Below are positions 29,297 through 38,984 of a stretch of 64,000 nucleotides of DNA, piece after piece. Below the pieces are notes generated by a model, which was not told the origin of the DNA, did not search any database, and saw nothing but the letters and a program-made list of their open reading frames with translations. The position numbers were made by a program, and so were the translations under genes. How positions within the stretch are numbered: position 1 is the stretch's first letter; every line of letters begins with the position of its first letter. The DNA is from Rhodobacterales bacterium HKCCA1288. Its GTDB lineage: Bacteria > Pseudomonadota > Alphaproteobacteria > Rhodobacterales > Rhodobacteraceae. The stretch lies in NCBI GenBank assembly GCA_015693905.1, contig CP065161.1:1781001-1845000 (forward strand), given 5' to 3'.

Positions 29297-29476
29297 ATGA
29301 AGAAACTCGCACTCGCCGCCGTTCTCTCGGTTGCCGCAACTGGCGCTTTCGCTGGTGGCACCGCTGCTCCGGCAATGGAACCCGCAACTATCGCAGGCGA
29401 CACTTCGTCTTCTGCTGGTGGCGTTCTCGTTCCAGTTCTTGCTCTGATTTTGCTTGCAGCAGCAGCTGCAAACTAA
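29297..29476 (+). CDS. 59-residue exported or membrane peptide, function unknown
   Basis: Starts with a clear signal-like helix (MKKLALAAVLSVAATGAFAG), then a short polar linker (TAAPAMEPATIAGDTSSSAG) and a second hydrophobic helix (VLVPVLALILLAAAAAN) that ends the protein. A strong GGAGG lies before the ATG, inside the loop of a small hairpin (GTATC/GATAC). Codon use looks coding, and a good terminator follows 26 bases after the stop, so it forms a monocistronic unit. I know of similar tiny proteins in Roseobacter genomes but no function. Confidence 0.82.
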   Translation: MKKLALAAVLSVAATGAFAGGTAAPAMEPATIAGDTSSSAGGVLVPVLALILLAAAAAN

Positions 29477-29501
29477 TTTAGCCTTCGGCTGCAGAACAAA
29501 G

Positions 29502-29534
29502 GACGGCTTCCTGGTCAGGGAGCCGTCTTTTTTT
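29502..29534 (+). terminator. Rho-independent terminator after the 59-residue gene
   Basis: Hairpin with arms GACGGCTTCC and GGGAGCCGTC (one G-T pair, loop TGGTCA), followed by eight T. It lies six bases from the stop of convergent rlmN. Confidence 0.9.
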
Positions 29535-29539
29535 GTGCC

Positions 29540-30733
29540 TCAGGCTTCGCCAATCTCGGCAGCAATTTCAGCGCGTGATTTGCGCGCGCGTTCAGTCGCA
29601 GATTTCAACTGACCACAGGCCGCCATGATGTCTTCACCACGGGGCGTGCGAATGGGGCTGGCATAGCCCGCCTTGTAAATAATATCTGCAAACCGCTTGA
29701 TCCGCGCCCAATCTGACCGCTGATAGGGGGCGCCAGGCCATTCGTTGAACGGGATCAAATTGATCTTCGCGGGGATGCCTTTGATCAGCTTGATCAACCG
29801 ATGCGCATCTTCGTCACTGTCGTTCACATCCTTGAGCATCACATATTCAAACGTAATCCGCTCAGAATTTGAGGCTTTTGGATATTGCCGTAAGGCCTCA
29901 AGCAGCTCCGCGATAGGCCATTTCTTGTTAATCGGAACAAGACGATCGCGCACCTCGTCTGTCGTGGCATGAAAGCTGATGGCTAACATACAGCCGATTT
30001 CCTCGGCACAACGTGCAATTTCTGGCACAACGCCACTGGTCGAAAGGGTAATACGGCGGCGGCTGAGGCTGATCCCTTCGCCGTCCATTGCGATTTTCAT
30101 CGCATCGCGCACCGCATCGAAATTATAGAGCGGCTCACCCATGCCCATCAGCACGATATTTGAGATCAAACGCGGCCGCTCGCCATAGGCCTCGCCTGGG
30201 CGCGGCCAATCATCCAAATCATCGCGCGCCATCATGATCTGCCCGACAATCTCAGCCGCCGTCAGATTGCGCACCAGTTTCTGCGTGCCCGTGTGACAGA
30301 AAGAACATGTCAGGGTGCAGCCAACTTGGCTTGAAATACACAATGTGCCGCGATCTTCTTCGGGGATATAGACGACCTCAACCTCATGGCCGCCCGCAAT
30401 CCGCGCCAGATATTTCCGCGTGCCATCGCTTGAGATTTGGCGGCTGACCATTTCAGGCAGACCAATATAAAAATTTTCTGCCAATTCAGCGCGATAAGAC
30501 TTGGCGAGGTTGGTCATCCCGTCAAAATCCCGCGCCCCCCAGACATAGACCCATTGCCAGATTTGATTAACCCGCATCTTGGCCTGTTTCTCGGGCGTGC
30601 CTGCTGCGATTAACGCCGCGCGCAATGCATCACGACTGAGGCCAACGATATTCGTCAGGCCTGTTTCGGGCAGTTTGCGCGGAATGGTCAAAACATCCTG
30701 CGTGATCGGGGCGCTGGCTTGGGTCATTTTCAT
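29540..30733 (-). CDS. rlmN: Dual-specificity 23S rRNA/tRNA adenine C2-methyltransferase RlmN
   Basis: Radical-SAM enzyme that methylates A2503 of 23S rRNA and A37 of some tRNAs. 397 residues from the ATG preceded by AAAGGA. The [4Fe-4S] site is '[16 protein letters not shown]' (CxxxCxxC), the N-terminal HhH-like region is present, and the second catalytic Cys lies in '[11 protein letters not shown]' near the end. Normal length. A longer frame to 30757 is likely untranslated. Confidence 0.97.
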   Translation of the reverse strand: MKMTQASAPITQDVLTIPRKLPETGLTNIVGLSRDALRAALIAAGTPEKQAKMRVNQIWQWVYVWGARDFDGMTNLAKSYRAELAENFYIGLPEMVSRQISSDGTRKYLARIAGGHEVEVVYIPEEDRGTLCISSQVGCTLTCSFCHTGTQKLVRNLTAAEIVGQIMMARDDLDDWPRPGEAYGERPRLISNIVLMGMGEPLYNFDAVRDAMKIAMDGEGISLSRRRITLSTSGVVPEIARCAEEIGCMLAISFHATTDEVRDRLVPINKKWPIAELLEALRQYPKASNSERITFEYVMLKDVNDSDEDAHRLIKLIKGIPAKINLIPFNEWPGAPYQRSDWARIKRFADIIYKAGYASPIRTPRGEDIMAACGQLKSATERARKSRAEIAAEIGEA

Positions 30734-30800
30734 TGTCCTTTGAGGCGGCGCACACATAGCCGCAAATCCGCCTCAAAGCAAATCAAAGAACATGTTTGGC

Positions 30801-31331
30801 TTAATTGCCTTGGCAGCGTGTTTCCGCATCCTCAACCGCAGCGGTAAAGCCCAGGAGCGAGAATGTATCCTCTGTCTGCGTGCCGCGGCTAGAGCGAGCG
30901 GTCAAAACCGCTTCTGCGCCGCGCTTCATCGCGGTTACAATGGATTGATCATCCTGCGGGGACGCGGCCCATGCCATCTCACCTTGGGTAAACAGCGAAT
31001 AGGACGCATCGCCAATTTCCATCTCAACAGTGGAATTTTCGGCAAAAGGATAGCCACCAGTAAAGGATACCTCAAACCGGCGATCTTGATTCGGCCAGAA
31101 ACTGACAAACAGCAAAATTTCGCCGCGGTTCACCGAAACTGGGTTTCCGTCACGCGTATTGACGGTTTCGCGCGGCGCACTCACAACCCAACACACGGCA
31201 GGGTCAGATTGGACAAAGACACTCCAATCCGTTTGCGCGTTAACGCGGTTATCCGATGTCTCTTGTGCGATGGCTGCGGGCGTGAAAGCCAATGCTGCTG
31301 CCACCAAAACTGCTATTCTACGACCAGCCAT
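30801..31331 (-). CDS. Invasion-associated locus B (IalB) family protein
   Basis: A 176-residue periplasmic-type protein with a Sec signal peptide (AGRRIAVLVAAALAFTPAAIAQ). The IalB pattern is seen in 'DWSVFVQSDPAVCWVVSAP', 'FVSFWPNQDRRFEVSFTGGYPF' and 'AEDAETRCQGN'-like ending (here VEDAETRCQGN). Two Cys, one near each end, may form a disulfide. IalB was named for erythrocyte invasion in Bartonella; in free-living Rhodobacteraceae the role is unknown. It diverges from the asparaginase gene. Confidence 0.88.
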   Translation of the reverse strand: MAGRRIAVLVAAALAFTPAAIAQETSDNRVNAQTDWSVFVQSDPAVCWVVSAPRETVNTRDGNPVSVNRGEILLFVSFWPNQDRRFEVSFTGGYPFAENSTVEMEIGDASYSLFTQGEMAWAASPQDDQSIVTAMKRGAEAVLTARSSRGTQTEDTFSLLGFTAAVEDAETRCQGN

Positions 31332-31504
31332 TGCCGATACGCCTCCTGATCTGCTTGTTACTGCCTCAAGCGCGAGATGTATGTCGCCATCATCCCTTCT
31401 ATTGCGCCTTTACCATTACTCGGACGCAGAATAACCTGAAATCACGATCCCGCGAAAGCCCTTCGCGCGTGAAACTCCAAAATCTTGATCAAAAGGAAGC
31501 GCTC

Positions 31505-32527
31505 ATGCCCCAGCCAGATGATACGGCGGAAATTCTCGTTGAATTGCATCGCGGCCCTTTTGCCGAAAGCCAACATCGCGGCCATGCTGTTGTGGTGGAT
31601 CATGCAGGGACAATTTTGGGGGCGTGGGGCGATCCGTCCAAAATTATTTTACCCCGCTCAAGCAGCAAGATGATCCAAGCCTTACCTCTCATTGAAAGCG
31701 GTGCGGCGGATCACTTTGGTCTGAGCCAAGCGCAGCTGGCTTTGTCTTGTGCCTCCCATAATGGGGCAAAGGTGCATACGGATATGGTCGCAGCATGGTT
31801 GGATCATTTGGGCCTTCAAGAGGCAGATTTGCGCTGTGGCCCACAAATGCCCGATGATCGCGCCGCGCGAGAGGATTTGATCAAATGCGACTGTGCACCA
31901 GATCAGGGGCATAATAATTGCTCGGGCAAACATTCAGGATTCTTGACGCTGAACAAACATTTGGGCGGCGGCAGCGAATATATTGAAGCTGATCATCCCG
32001 TGCAAAAAGCGGTTCTTGAAGCCTTTGAAGATGTGACAGGCGAAACCAGTGCAGGCTATGGGATTGATGGCTGCTCTGCACCAAATTTTGCCTGCTCCCT
32101 TTTGGGGCTTGGTCGGGCGATGGCGCGTTATGCAGGTGCAAACCCTGATGGCGCGACCCGCGAGGCGGCAATGGCAAAACTGCATCGCGCTATGGCCACC
32201 CACCCCATTTTGGTTGCGGGTGAAGGGCGCGCCTGCACCGACCTGATGGCGGCGATGGGGGGCCGCGTTGCGGTGAAAACAGGGGCCGAGGCCGTTTTTG
32301 TGGCAATCATTCCCGAAAAGAAAATCGGCATTGCCCTGAAAATCGAAGATGGCGGCACCCGCGCCTCAGAAGCCGTAATCACGCAATTGCTGATCGGGGC
32401 GGGTGTGTTGGATGCAGCCAGCCCCGTTGCAAAACGCTTAACCTATGGGCCAATCACCAATCGCCGTGATGTTGAAACAGGTTTTATTCGCCCTGTCGCA
32501 AGCGTGCGAGATTGGCGATTATCCTAA
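31505..32527 (+). CDS. L-asparaginase II (Rhizobium etli type)
   Basis: A 340-residue amidase that hydrolyses asparagine to aspartate. It belongs to the asparaginase II family unlike the E. coli AnsA/AnsB fold: '[20 protein letters not shown]', '[14 protein letters not shown]' and '[12 protein letters not shown]' hold the Ser-Lys and Cys/Lys positions typical of this family. AAAAGGAAG precedes the ATG at 31505. Its last nine bases overlap the end of the convergent histidine-kinase gene. Probably assimilatory or catabolic asparagine use. Confidence 0.92.
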   Translation: MPQPDDTAEILVELHRGPFAESQHRGHAVVVDHAGTILGAWGDPSKIILPRSSSKMIQALPLIESGAADHFGLSQAQLALSCASHNGAKVHTDMVAAWLDHLGLQEADLRCGPQMPDDRAAREDLIKCDCAPDQGHNNCSGKHSGFLTLNKHLGGGSEYIEADHPVQKAVLEAFEDVTGETSAGYGIDGCSAPNFACSLLGLGRAMARYAGANPDGATREAAMAKLHRAMATHPILVAGEGRACTDLMAAMGGRVAVKTGAEAVFVAIIPEKKIGIALKIEDGGTRASEAVITQLLIGAGVLDAASPVAKRLTYGPITNRRDVETGFIRPVASVRDWRLS

Positions 32528-34327
32528 GCCTTGTGCCGCCTCTTTTGGCAGAAAGATCTCCATCGCTTCGCGCAGATCAGCGCGGCTTAATGGTTTGGGA
32601 ATGTGATGGTTTACGCCTGCCGCGCTCATCTTAGCGCGGTCATCCTCCATGACATGGGCTGTCATGGCGACAATCGGCACGGGCGGCAGACCTTCGGATT
32701 TTTCCAAGGCACGGATATGGGTTGTGGCCTCTATCCCATCCATCTGCGGCATAGAAACATCGGTGAAAATCATATCAGGGCGGCGCGCCTCATACTGCGC
32801 GACCAACGCGGCACCCGTGGCGACCAAAACCAAATCAACCCCCAATGGGTCGATCAGTTTGCGAAAAAGCATCTGGTTGGTCGCATTGTCCTCAGCGGCC
32901 AGAATATAGGGCAGCGCGGGGGTTTGGTCGGGGGCCTGCTCAATCGGGGCAATCGGCGGTGCATCAACCACAACCTGTGCAGCGGAAAGCGGCAAGGTGA
33001 CGGTAAATCGGCTGCCGTGACCGAGGGTTGACGTCACCGAAACATCCCCACCCATCAGCGTTACCAAGCTGCGTGTGATCGCCAGACCAAGGCCTGTCCC
33101 CTCAAAACGGCGATTATTTTGATCCTCAACCTGATTAAATTCGCCAAAGATATGATCCAACATATCCTCGGCAATACCGATGCCCGTATCCTCGACCCAT
33201 AGGGTGAGCGCAGGCGTGTTTTCGTCACCCTCAGCGACCCAAGACAGGCCAACACGGACATGGCCCGCTTCGGTAAACTTCACCGCATTTCCCACCAGAT
33301 TGATCAAAATCTGGCGAATTCGGGCGGGATCCCCATGAATCAGCTTAGGAAAATCTGACTCAATCTCAGTTAAAAGCTTTAAATCGCGTTCTACACAAGA
33401 CGCCTGCAAAAGCTTGATCACATCCTCGACCAGCGCGATCAGATCAAAATCTGAATTGTGAATCTCAAGGCGATGCGCCTCGATTTTTGAATAATCCAGA
33501 ACATCGTTAATCACCGCCAAAAGCGCTTGTGCGGAACTTCGGATAGTATCCACGCAGTGGGTTTGCTCGCTGTCTAGTGCCGTATCGCGCAACAACTCCG
33601 TCATGCCCATTACGCCATTCATGGGCGTGCGAAACTCGTGGCTCATATTTGCCAGAAATGCCGATTTTGCCCGATTTGCCGCCTCGGCACGATCCCGCGC
33701 CTCTCGCAAGCTGGCCTCGCGGCGCATGGTTTGGGTGATGTTCAGCGCCAAGGTCACGATGTCACCCTCGGGCGTATGTCGATCAACAAGTCGGATATAG
33801 GCCCCGTTCCAAAGCCGCAGAACTTGGTCAGGGATAATGGGCTGACACCACCGATCAAGCATCTTGGCGACCCAATCACTGGGGGGCACCCCCTCAAGAT
33901 CTACCAGACCCTCATCAGCGGCCACCTTCAAAACGGCCGCATATTCGGCGCCTGGCCCCACATCAACCACGCCATCAAAGGCGCCTAAAAATGCGGGATT
34001 TGCCGCGACCATGCGCCAATCGCTATCAAACACCGCAAAGCCATCGGTGATTGCGCGCAGTGAATCCCAAAGGCGGCGTTCGGCTATCTCAGCTTTGGAT
34101 GTGACAAGTTCCAACTTGGCCTCCACCCGTTCAGCCCGCCCCTCAAGCTGCTGTTCCCGCGCGCGTTGTGCGATGACCTGATGGCTTAAATGGTCGGCGT
34201 GCTGGGCCAGTTTGCGATGCGCCGCGTAAAGTTCCTCTGATCGTTGGGCAAGCAACCGTTCCGCCTGAAGGCGCAAGCGCCGTTCCTGCGTCAGGCTTTT
34301 ATCCATCCCGAATCCGTAGATCGTCAC
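32519..34327 (-). CDS. Cytosolic hybrid sensor histidine kinase/response regulator
   Basis: A 602-residue hybrid kinase with no membrane helix. Order: an N-terminal coiled coil (about 8-85), a PAS-like sensor ('[19 protein letters not shown]'), HisKA with H230 in '[13 protein letters not shown]', a HATPase ('[15 protein letters not shown]', '[12 protein letters not shown]', '[10 protein letters not shown]') and a C-terminal receiver with the phospho-acceptor D523 in '[12 protein letters not shown]' and Lys in 'HIPKPLSR'. No partner regulator is adjacent. The GTG at 34327 is chosen because GAGGG is seven bases before it and because the longer frame (ATG at 34402) begins inside the serA terminator hairpin. 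Signal unknown. Confidence 0.9.
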   Translation of the reverse strand: MTIYGFGMDKSLTQERRLRLQAERLLAQRSEELYAAHRKLAQHADHLSHQVIAQRAREQQLEGRAERVEAKLELVTSKAEIAERRLWDSLRAITDGFAVFDSDWRMVAANPAFLGAFDGVVDVGPGAEYAAVLKVAADEGLVDLEGVPPSDWVAKMLDRWCQPIIPDQVLRLWNGAYIRLVDRHTPEGDIVTLALNITQTMRREASLREARDRAEAANRAKSAFLANMSHEFRTPMNGVMGMTELLRDTALDSEQTHCVDTIRSSAQALLAVINDVLDYSKIEAHRLEIHNSDFDLIALVEDVIKLLQASCVERDLKLLTEIESDFPKLIHGDPARIRQILINLVGNAVKFTEAGHVRVGLSWVAEGDENTPALTLWVEDTGIGIAEDMLDHIFGEFNQVEDQNNRRFEGTGLGLAITRSLVTLMGGDVSVTSTLGHGSRFTVTLPLSAAQVVVDAPPIAPIEQAPDQTPALPYILAAEDNATNQMLFRKLIDPLGVDLVLVATGAALVAQYEARRPDMIFTDVSMPQMDGIEATTHIRALEKSEGLPPVPIVAMTAHVMEDDRAKMSAAGVNHHIPKPLSRADLREAMEIFLPKEAAQGLG

Positions 34328-34384
34328 CGCTTTGCCCTCATGGATCTCTAGGCCAATCTCGCAAATCAGAGTGAACAGAATGTT

Positions 34385-34415
34385 AAAAAGCCCGCCCCCC
34401 ATAAGGGGAGGCGGG
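34385..34415 (-). terminator. Rho-independent terminator of serC-serA
   Basis: On the minus strand: CCCGCCTCCCC, loop TTAT, GGGGGGCGGGC, then five T. It lies 29 bases after the serA stop and separates serA from the hybrid-kinase gene. Confidence 0.88.
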
Positions 34416-34443
34416 TCAGGAATTCCTAAATATCTGGCGTAGA

Positions 34444-36039
34444 TTAATGGGCGCTAAAGCGAAGCGGGCGCACCTGCTGGAACAACCCAGTCGCTTTGAG
34501 TGCGTCAACCGCAGCAACGGGGGGTTGTTCGTCCAGATACAGCATCGCAATCGCCTGATGCCCTTTTGAGGCACGGCCCAAGGTAAAATTAGCGATGTTG
34601 ACGTTCATCTCAGCCATCGTGCGGCCCAATGTGCCGATGATGCCTGGAACGTCCTCATTGGTGGTATAGAGCATGTGTTCACCGATCTCGGCATCAATGT
34701 TGATGCCTTTGATCTGAATGAAGCGTGGCTTGCCATCCGAGAACACCGTGCCTGCAATAGACCGCTCTTTCGAGGCTGATTTCACATTGAGGCGAATATA
34801 GCCATCAAACACACCTGATTTATCCTGTGTGACAGTCGACAATTCAATCCCGCGCTCTTTGGCGATAATCGGTGCGGACACCATATTCACGTCAGGGTTG
34901 GTCGCCTTCATGACACCTGCAATCGCGCCACAATTCAGCGCCTTGAGGTTCATATCTTTGACAACGCCATTATAGGTGATCTCGATTGTCTCAATCGCGT
35001 CTTCGGTCAACTGACCGACAAAACTGCCCAAATGCTCGGCCAACTTCAACCATGGCCCCATGACACGCGCTTCTTCCGCTGTCACAGAGGGCATGTTCAG
35101 CGCGTTGGTTACGGCACCTGTCAGCAGGTAATCCGCCATTTGTTCGGCCACTTGCAGCGCCACATTTTCCTGTGCCTCGGTCGTGGCAGCGCCCAAATGC
35201 GGGGTCACGACCACGTTTTCAAGATTGAACAATGGGTTCTCGGTTGCAGGTTCTTCTTTGAAAACGTCAAAGGCGGCGCCTGCCACATGGCCTGATTTAA
35301 TCAATTCAGCCAAAGCAGCCTCATCCACCAAACCACCGCGGGCGCAGTTGATGATGCGCACCCCTTTCTTGGTTTTGGCCAAATTTTCAGCCGATAGGAT
35401 ATTTGCCGTCTTTTCGGTGAAGGGCACATGCAGCGTGATGAAATCAGCGCGCGCCAACAGCTCGTCCAGTTCTACCTTGGTGACACCGATTTGCGTGGCG
35501 CGTTCTTCAGAGAGGAACGGGTCATAAGCCACAACCTTCATCTTGAGGCCAAGCGCACGTGAGCAGACGATCGCCCCAATATTGCCCGCGCCAATAACGC
35601 CCAAGGTTTTGCCTGTCAGCTCAACCCCCATAAAGCGGGATTTCTCCCATTTGCCCGCATGGGTCGAGGCGTTGGCCTCGGGGATTTGGCGCGCAACGGC
35701 AAACATCATCGCAACCGCATGCTCTGCGGTGGTGATGGAGTTGCCGAACGGCGTATTCATCACGATGATGCCTTTTTTCGAGGCTTCGGGGATATCCACA
35801 TTATCTACGCCGATCCCTGCGCGGCCAATGACCTTTAGGTTATCGGCAGCCGCGATGATCTTTTCCGTAACTTTGGTCGCAGAACGAATTGCCAAACCAT
35901 CATATTGGCCGATGACCTCAAGCAGCTTGTCTTTGTCTTTGCCAATGCTTGGGTCAAAGGTCACATCAATGCCGCGATCTTTGAAAATCTGAACGGCTGC
36001 ATCCGAGAGTTTATCGGAAATCAATACTTTAGGAGCCAT
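34444..36039 (-). CDS. serA: D-3-phosphoglycerate dehydrogenase
   Basis: First step of serine synthesis (3-phosphoglycerate to phosphohydroxypyruvate, NAD-dependent). 531 residues: catalytic and Rossmann domains with '[16 protein letters not shown]', '[14 protein letters not shown]' (catalytic Arg), the Glu in 'FKEEPA' and the His in '[14 protein letters not shown]'. A long intervening domain and a C-terminal ACT domain ('[19 protein letters not shown]') place it in the long serA type. It follows serC by 78 bases containing a hairpin. Confidence 0.98.
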   Translation of the reverse strand: MAPKVLISDKLSDAAVQIFKDRGIDVTFDPSIGKDKDKLLEVIGQYDGLAIRSATKVTEKIIAAADNLKVIGRAGIGVDNVDIPEASKKGIIVMNTPFGNSITTAEHAVAMMFAVARQIPEANASTHAGKWEKSRFMGVELTGKTLGVIGAGNIGAIVCSRALGLKMKVVAYDPFLSEERATQIGVTKVELDELLARADFITLHVPFTEKTANILSAENLAKTKKGVRIINCARGGLVDEAALAELIKSGHVAGAAFDVFKEEPATENPLFNLENVVVTPHLGAATTEAQENVALQVAEQMADYLLTGAVTNALNMPSVTAEEARVMGPWLKLAEHLGSFVGQLTEDAIETIEITYNGVVKDMNLKALNCGAIAGVMKATNPDVNMVSAPIIAKERGIELSTVTQDKSGVFDGYIRLNVKSASKERSIAGTVFSDGKPRFIQIKGINIDAEIGEHMLYTTNEDVPGIIGTLGRTMAEMNVNIANFTLGRASKGHQAIAMLYLDEQPPVAAVDALKATGLFQQVRPLRFSAH

Positions 36040-36073
36040 GATAGGGCCTCATATGTTCGAAATGGGAAAGGGT

Positions 36074-36107
36074 CTGGCCGCAGGGATCACACCCGCATTG
36101 CGGCCAG
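36074..36107 (-). other. Intercistronic hairpin between serC and serA
   Basis: Perfect 9-base arms (CTGGCCGCA and TGCGGCCAG) with a 16-base loop lie in the serC-serA gap. The T content after the minus-strand hairpin is short (CCCTTTCCC), so full termination is unlikely. It may tune serA expression or protect the upstream mRNA. Confidence 0.6.
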
Positions 36108-36117
36108 AAAAAGGGGT

Positions 36118-37272
36118 TTAAGCCGCAGCAGAAAGCGCCGCGATTTCGGTTTCAAACGCCCAATCAAGCCATGGCAGCATGGCTTCGATATCGGCGGTTT
36201 CCACCGTGGCACCGCACCAAATACGCAGACCCGCAGGTGCGTCTCGGTAGGCCCCGATATCGAGCGCGATACCTTCGCCTTCGAGACGTTTTGCAACCGC
36301 CTTGGCGAAGGCTGCGCCATCCGTAATGCGCGGATCCGTGAATTTCAGGCAAACGCTGGTGTTCGAGCGTGTCGCGGGATCTTCGGCCAGATTGTCAATC
36401 CAATCGCGAGACGCGCAGAAATCGAAAATCGCCTGCGCGTTCGCGTTGGCCCGTGCCATCAAGGCAGGCAATCCACCGATGGATTTGGCCCAATCAAGCG
36501 CGACCAAATAATCTTCAACGGCGAGCATGGACGGGGTGTTGATCGTTTCCCCCTTAAAGATGCCCTCAATCAATTCGCCGCCTTTTGTCATGCGGAAAAT
36601 CTTGGGCAACGGCCATGCAGGTGTGTAGCTTTCAAGCCGCTCAACCGCGCGCGGGCTGAGGATCAACATGCCATGGGCAGCCTCACCGCCCATGACCTTC
36701 TGCCAAGAGAAGGTGGTGACATCGAGCTTGTCCCATGGCAAATCCTGCGCAAAGGCCGCCGAGGTTGCATCGCAAATGGTCAAGCCTGCGCGATTGGCAG
36801 GGATCATGTCGCCATTGGGCATCTTTACACCCGAGGTCGTGCCGTTCCATGTGAACACAACATCCGTGTCATAATCGACCGCGCCCATGTCAACGATCTG
36901 GCCATAATCGGCGTTCAGAACAGTCGCATCGAGTTTCAGTTGTTTGACAACATCACTGACCCAACCTGCACCGAAGCTTTCCCAAGCGACCATTGTGCAG
37001 GGGCGCGCACCCAAGAGCGACCACATGGCCATCTCAACCGCGCCTGTGTCAGAAGCGGGCACGATGCCAATGCGATAGTCAGCAGGCACGCCCAGAATTT
37101 CACGAGTCTGGTCAATCGCGGCAGCAAGCTTTGCCTTGCCAATCGCAGCGCGGTGCGACCGACCCAAAGGGGCGTCAGCCAGTTTATCCAATGTCCAGAC
37201 GGGGGGTTTGGCGCAGGGGCCAGACGAAAAACGCGGATTAGCCGGCCGCGTTGCCGGAGTGGTCAAAGCCAT
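36118..37272 (-). CDS. serC: Phosphoserine aminotransferase
   Basis: Second step of serine synthesis; a PLP enzyme, 384 residues. It belongs to the SerC form found in alphaproteobacteria ('[20 protein letters not shown]' N-terminus). The PLP lysine is in '[17 protein letters not shown]', and '[17 protein letters not shown]' and '[15 protein letters not shown]' line the cofactor site. It leads the serC-serA pair, and a leader-RNA-like structure sits just before it. Confidence 0.97.
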   Translation of the reverse strand: MALTTPATRPANPRFSSGPCAKPPVWTLDKLADAPLGRSHRAAIGKAKLAAAIDQTREILGVPADYRIGIVPASDTGAVEMAMWSLLGARPCTMVAWESFGAGWVSDVVKQLKLDATVLNADYGQIVDMGAVDYDTDVVFTWNGTTSGVKMPNGDMIPANRAGLTICDATSAAFAQDLPWDKLDVTTFSWQKVMGGEAAHGMLILSPRAVERLESYTPAWPLPKIFRMTKGGELIEGIFKGETINTPSMLAVEDYLVALDWAKSIGGLPALMARANANAQAIFDFCASRDWIDNLAEDPATRSNTSVCLKFTDPRITDGAAFAKAVAKRLEGEGIALDIGAYRDAPAGLRIWCGATVETADIEAMLPWLDWAFETEIAALSAAA

Positions 37273-37287
37273 GATGTGATACCCTCA

Positions 37288-37326
37288 CAGATATATGCCC
37301 CTCGTTGGGGAGGGGTGTCCCATCTG
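37288..37326 (-). promoter_or_regulatory. Putative serC leader RNA
   Basis: In the minus-strand leader 16 bases before serC, two nested helices can form: an outer CAGAT/ATCTG pair and an inner CCCCTC/GAGGGG stem closing a CCCAAC loop, with GGGACA and CATAT between them. The ribosome site (GAGGG) follows directly. The place, size and alphaproteobacterial setting fit the known serC RNA motif, which lies upstream of serC-serA. The exact Rfam consensus was recalled, not compared. Confidence 0.65.
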
Positions 37327-37565
37327 CGCTGCTATACCTATGTTGCACGGCGCGCAAGTCGGAAAATAAATCAAAAGAGTCGCAGTTGATGACTGGCTCA
37401 AACGGCCAAAGGCGGAGATGCGCAGCGCAAAAATAAACAAGTAACCCAATGTCTTTAAATTGTGACAATCATATGTCAGATTTAATTTACAGGTTTTCCT
37501 TGCGCCAACGGGGTATTTCGCGCTAAAGATGAGTGGTAAATGCTTATTCACGCCTTGGGTGCAAA

Positions 37566-38000
37566 GTGGAAGATTTCTCACAAACACGCCAGTTCAGCCT
37601 CAAGGATTTTGTGCCTTTTCAAATGGCTGTCATCGCAAGCGCCCTGTTTCAGAACCTGATGCGGGATGCAGATTTACAGGTTCCAGAATGGCGCATCATG
37701 ATGGCTTTGCCTGAGAATCAACCCTGTTCCTCGCATGATCTGTGCATTTTGACCGCGATGGATGCCGCACGGGTCAGCCGCGCACAGCGCCGCCTCGAAG
37801 ATCTCGATATGATCAATGTTTCGACCGATGCAGTGGATCGCCGCCGTTTGGTGGTGCGCCTGTCCGAAAAAGGGAATGAGGAAATCCGCCGCCTTCAAGC
37901 CGCCGCTCTAGAAGCGGAAACCGATCTTCTAGACCGCCTCGGCCCAGATGAACGCGCCCAATTGCGCACAGTCGTCTCTGATCTTTACGCGCGCGGCTAA
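37566..38000 (+). CDS. MarR-family transcriptional regulator
   Basis: A 144-residue winged helix-turn-helix protein. 'PEWRIMMALPENQPCSSHDLC' is followed by the recognition helix 'DAARVSRAQRRLEDLDMI' and wing 'DAVDRRRLVVRLSEKGNEE'. The start is uncertain: GTG at 37566 gives a family-like N-terminus, while a GTG at 37533 adds 11 residues. It diverges from serC, so it could act on that region, but no operator was found. Its stop overlaps that of the convergent esterase. Confidence 0.86.
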   Translation: MEDFSQTRQFSLKDFVPFQMAVIASALFQNLMRDADLQVPEWRIMMALPENQPCSSHDLCILTAMDAARVSRAQRRLEDLDMINVSTDAVDRRRLVVRLSEKGNEEIRRLQAAALEAETDLLDRLGPDERAQLRTVVSDLYARG

Positions 38001-38803
38001 TCAGCCAAGATTTGCTGCAACAGCCGCCCGTCTGGCCGCTCCAATTCCTCGATCACATCGAAGTGATGCAAGCCCGCTAGATGCATCGCTTCAATTTCAA
38101 CACCAGCGCCATACCAAATATTCGCCAAAAGATCATTTTGACGGATGAATTCGGGCCGCTCATCGCCCCCCACGGCGGCAACGAATCGCGCGGTCTTTCG
38201 CGGCAGCAACAATGCGGGGCTTTCCCGCATGGCTTCCTCTAAGGTCAAACGCAGGTCTTGGTTGATTTCTGTGTTCAGCAAAGGCCGTAAATCATGCACG
38301 CCCGAGATTGACATCACCTGAACCACGCGAGAGGCGACCGCGTCAGGCAAAACGCCTTCGCACATCATGCGAGTGGCTAAATGCCCGCCTGCCGAATGGC
38401 CCGTGATTCGGATTGGCCCTTCCACCAAACCCGCCGCATGGCAAACAGCGCGCATCATTTCATCGGTGATTTGAGCAATCCGCGCCTCGGGTGCGAGTGT
38501 GTATGACGGCAGGGCCACGGCTTGCCCCGCGTCTCGCAGGGCGCGGGCCAAATGGCTAAATTCGCGCGGCGAGAACCGCCGCCAATAGCCACCGTGAATA
38601 AAAATAGTCAGACCTTTGGGCGCGCCATCAGGCATGAATAGATCAAAATACTGGCGCGGGCCTGTCCCATAGTGATGCGTGACCGGCGGATAGGTCGCGC
38701 GAAAACTGGCTGCGGCTTCTGTCCAACGTGTGATGAACCCATCTGCATCGGGGATATAGGCCCCGTTTTGATAGGCATCATCGAAATCTGTAATCTTAAC
38801 CAT
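37997..38803 (-). CDS. Alpha/beta hydrolase (esterase, kynurenine-formamidase-like)
   Basis: A 268-residue hydrolase with 'IFIHGGYWRRFSPREFSHLA' (HGG-type oxyanion hole), nucleophile elbow 'ITGHSAGGHLATRM', and 'GLHHFDVIEEL' carrying the catalytic His. The HGGxW signature is shared with bacterial and animal arylformamidases, so kynurenine formamidase is possible, but no tryptophan-catabolism gene is nearby. The ATG at 38803 starts the conserved part. Divergent from the metal importer. Confidence 0.83.
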   Translation of the reverse strand: MVKITDFDDAYQNGAYIPDADGFITRWTEAAASFRATYPPVTHHYGTGPRQYFDLFMPDGAPKGLTIFIHGGYWRRFSPREFSHLARALRDAGQAVALPSYTLAPEARIAQITDEMMRAVCHAAGLVEGPIRITGHSAGGHLATRMMCEGVLPDAVASRVVQVMSISGVHDLRPLLNTEINQDLRLTLEEAMRESPALLLPRKTARFVAAVGGDERPEFIRQNDLLANIWYGAGVEIEAMHLAGLHHFDVIEELERPDGRLLQQILAD

Positions 38804-38872
38804 GGCCGCCTCGTCTGCGTGAATTCGCCTCACTTTTGCACAGGATAAGAAATTGGCAAGGGCAAGCACTAG

Positions 38873-38889
38873 TTGCGAGTCATTCGCAA
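38873..38889. promoter_or_regulatory. Operator-like palindrome 1 before the metal importer
   Basis: TTGCGAGTCATTCGCAA: arms TTGCGA and TCGCAA around GTCAT, and extendable to eight paired bases. It lies just upstream of the -35 candidate. It matches a second site 29 bases downstream at 13 of 17 positions, which points to a Fur-superfamily type (Mur-like) operator. Confidence 0.7.
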
Positions 38890-38893
38890 CTTC

Positions 38894-38924
38894 TTGACTT
38901 TTTGCGAATGATTATCAATATCAT
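38894..38924 (+). promoter_or_regulatory. Candidate promoter of the metal importer
   Basis: TTGACT (38894-38899) and TATCAT (38919-38924) are a fair sigma-70-like pair with a slightly long spacer of 19. The second operator-like site fills this spacer, so a bound repressor would block polymerase. Confidence 0.55.
38902..38918. promoter_or_regulatory. Operator-like palindrome 2 inside the promoter spacer
   Basis: TTGCGAATGATTATCAA, an imperfect copy of the first site; the shared ideal form would be TTGCGAATGATTCGCAA. It also resembles a Fur box half-run (AATGATTATCAAT). Its place between -35 and -10 suggests repression by metal-loaded regulator. Confidence 0.68.
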
Positions 38925-38984
38925 CTTTGTGGCGGCAATGATGGCCCGCAAGGGCCTATGTCTTTCGATATTGGAGAAGCTTTC

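Noticed and set aside
35905-37389. A 494-codon open frame opposite serC and the 5' part of serA
   Set aside because: It crosses two well-supported genes on the other strand, has no ribosome site and has antisense-type composition.
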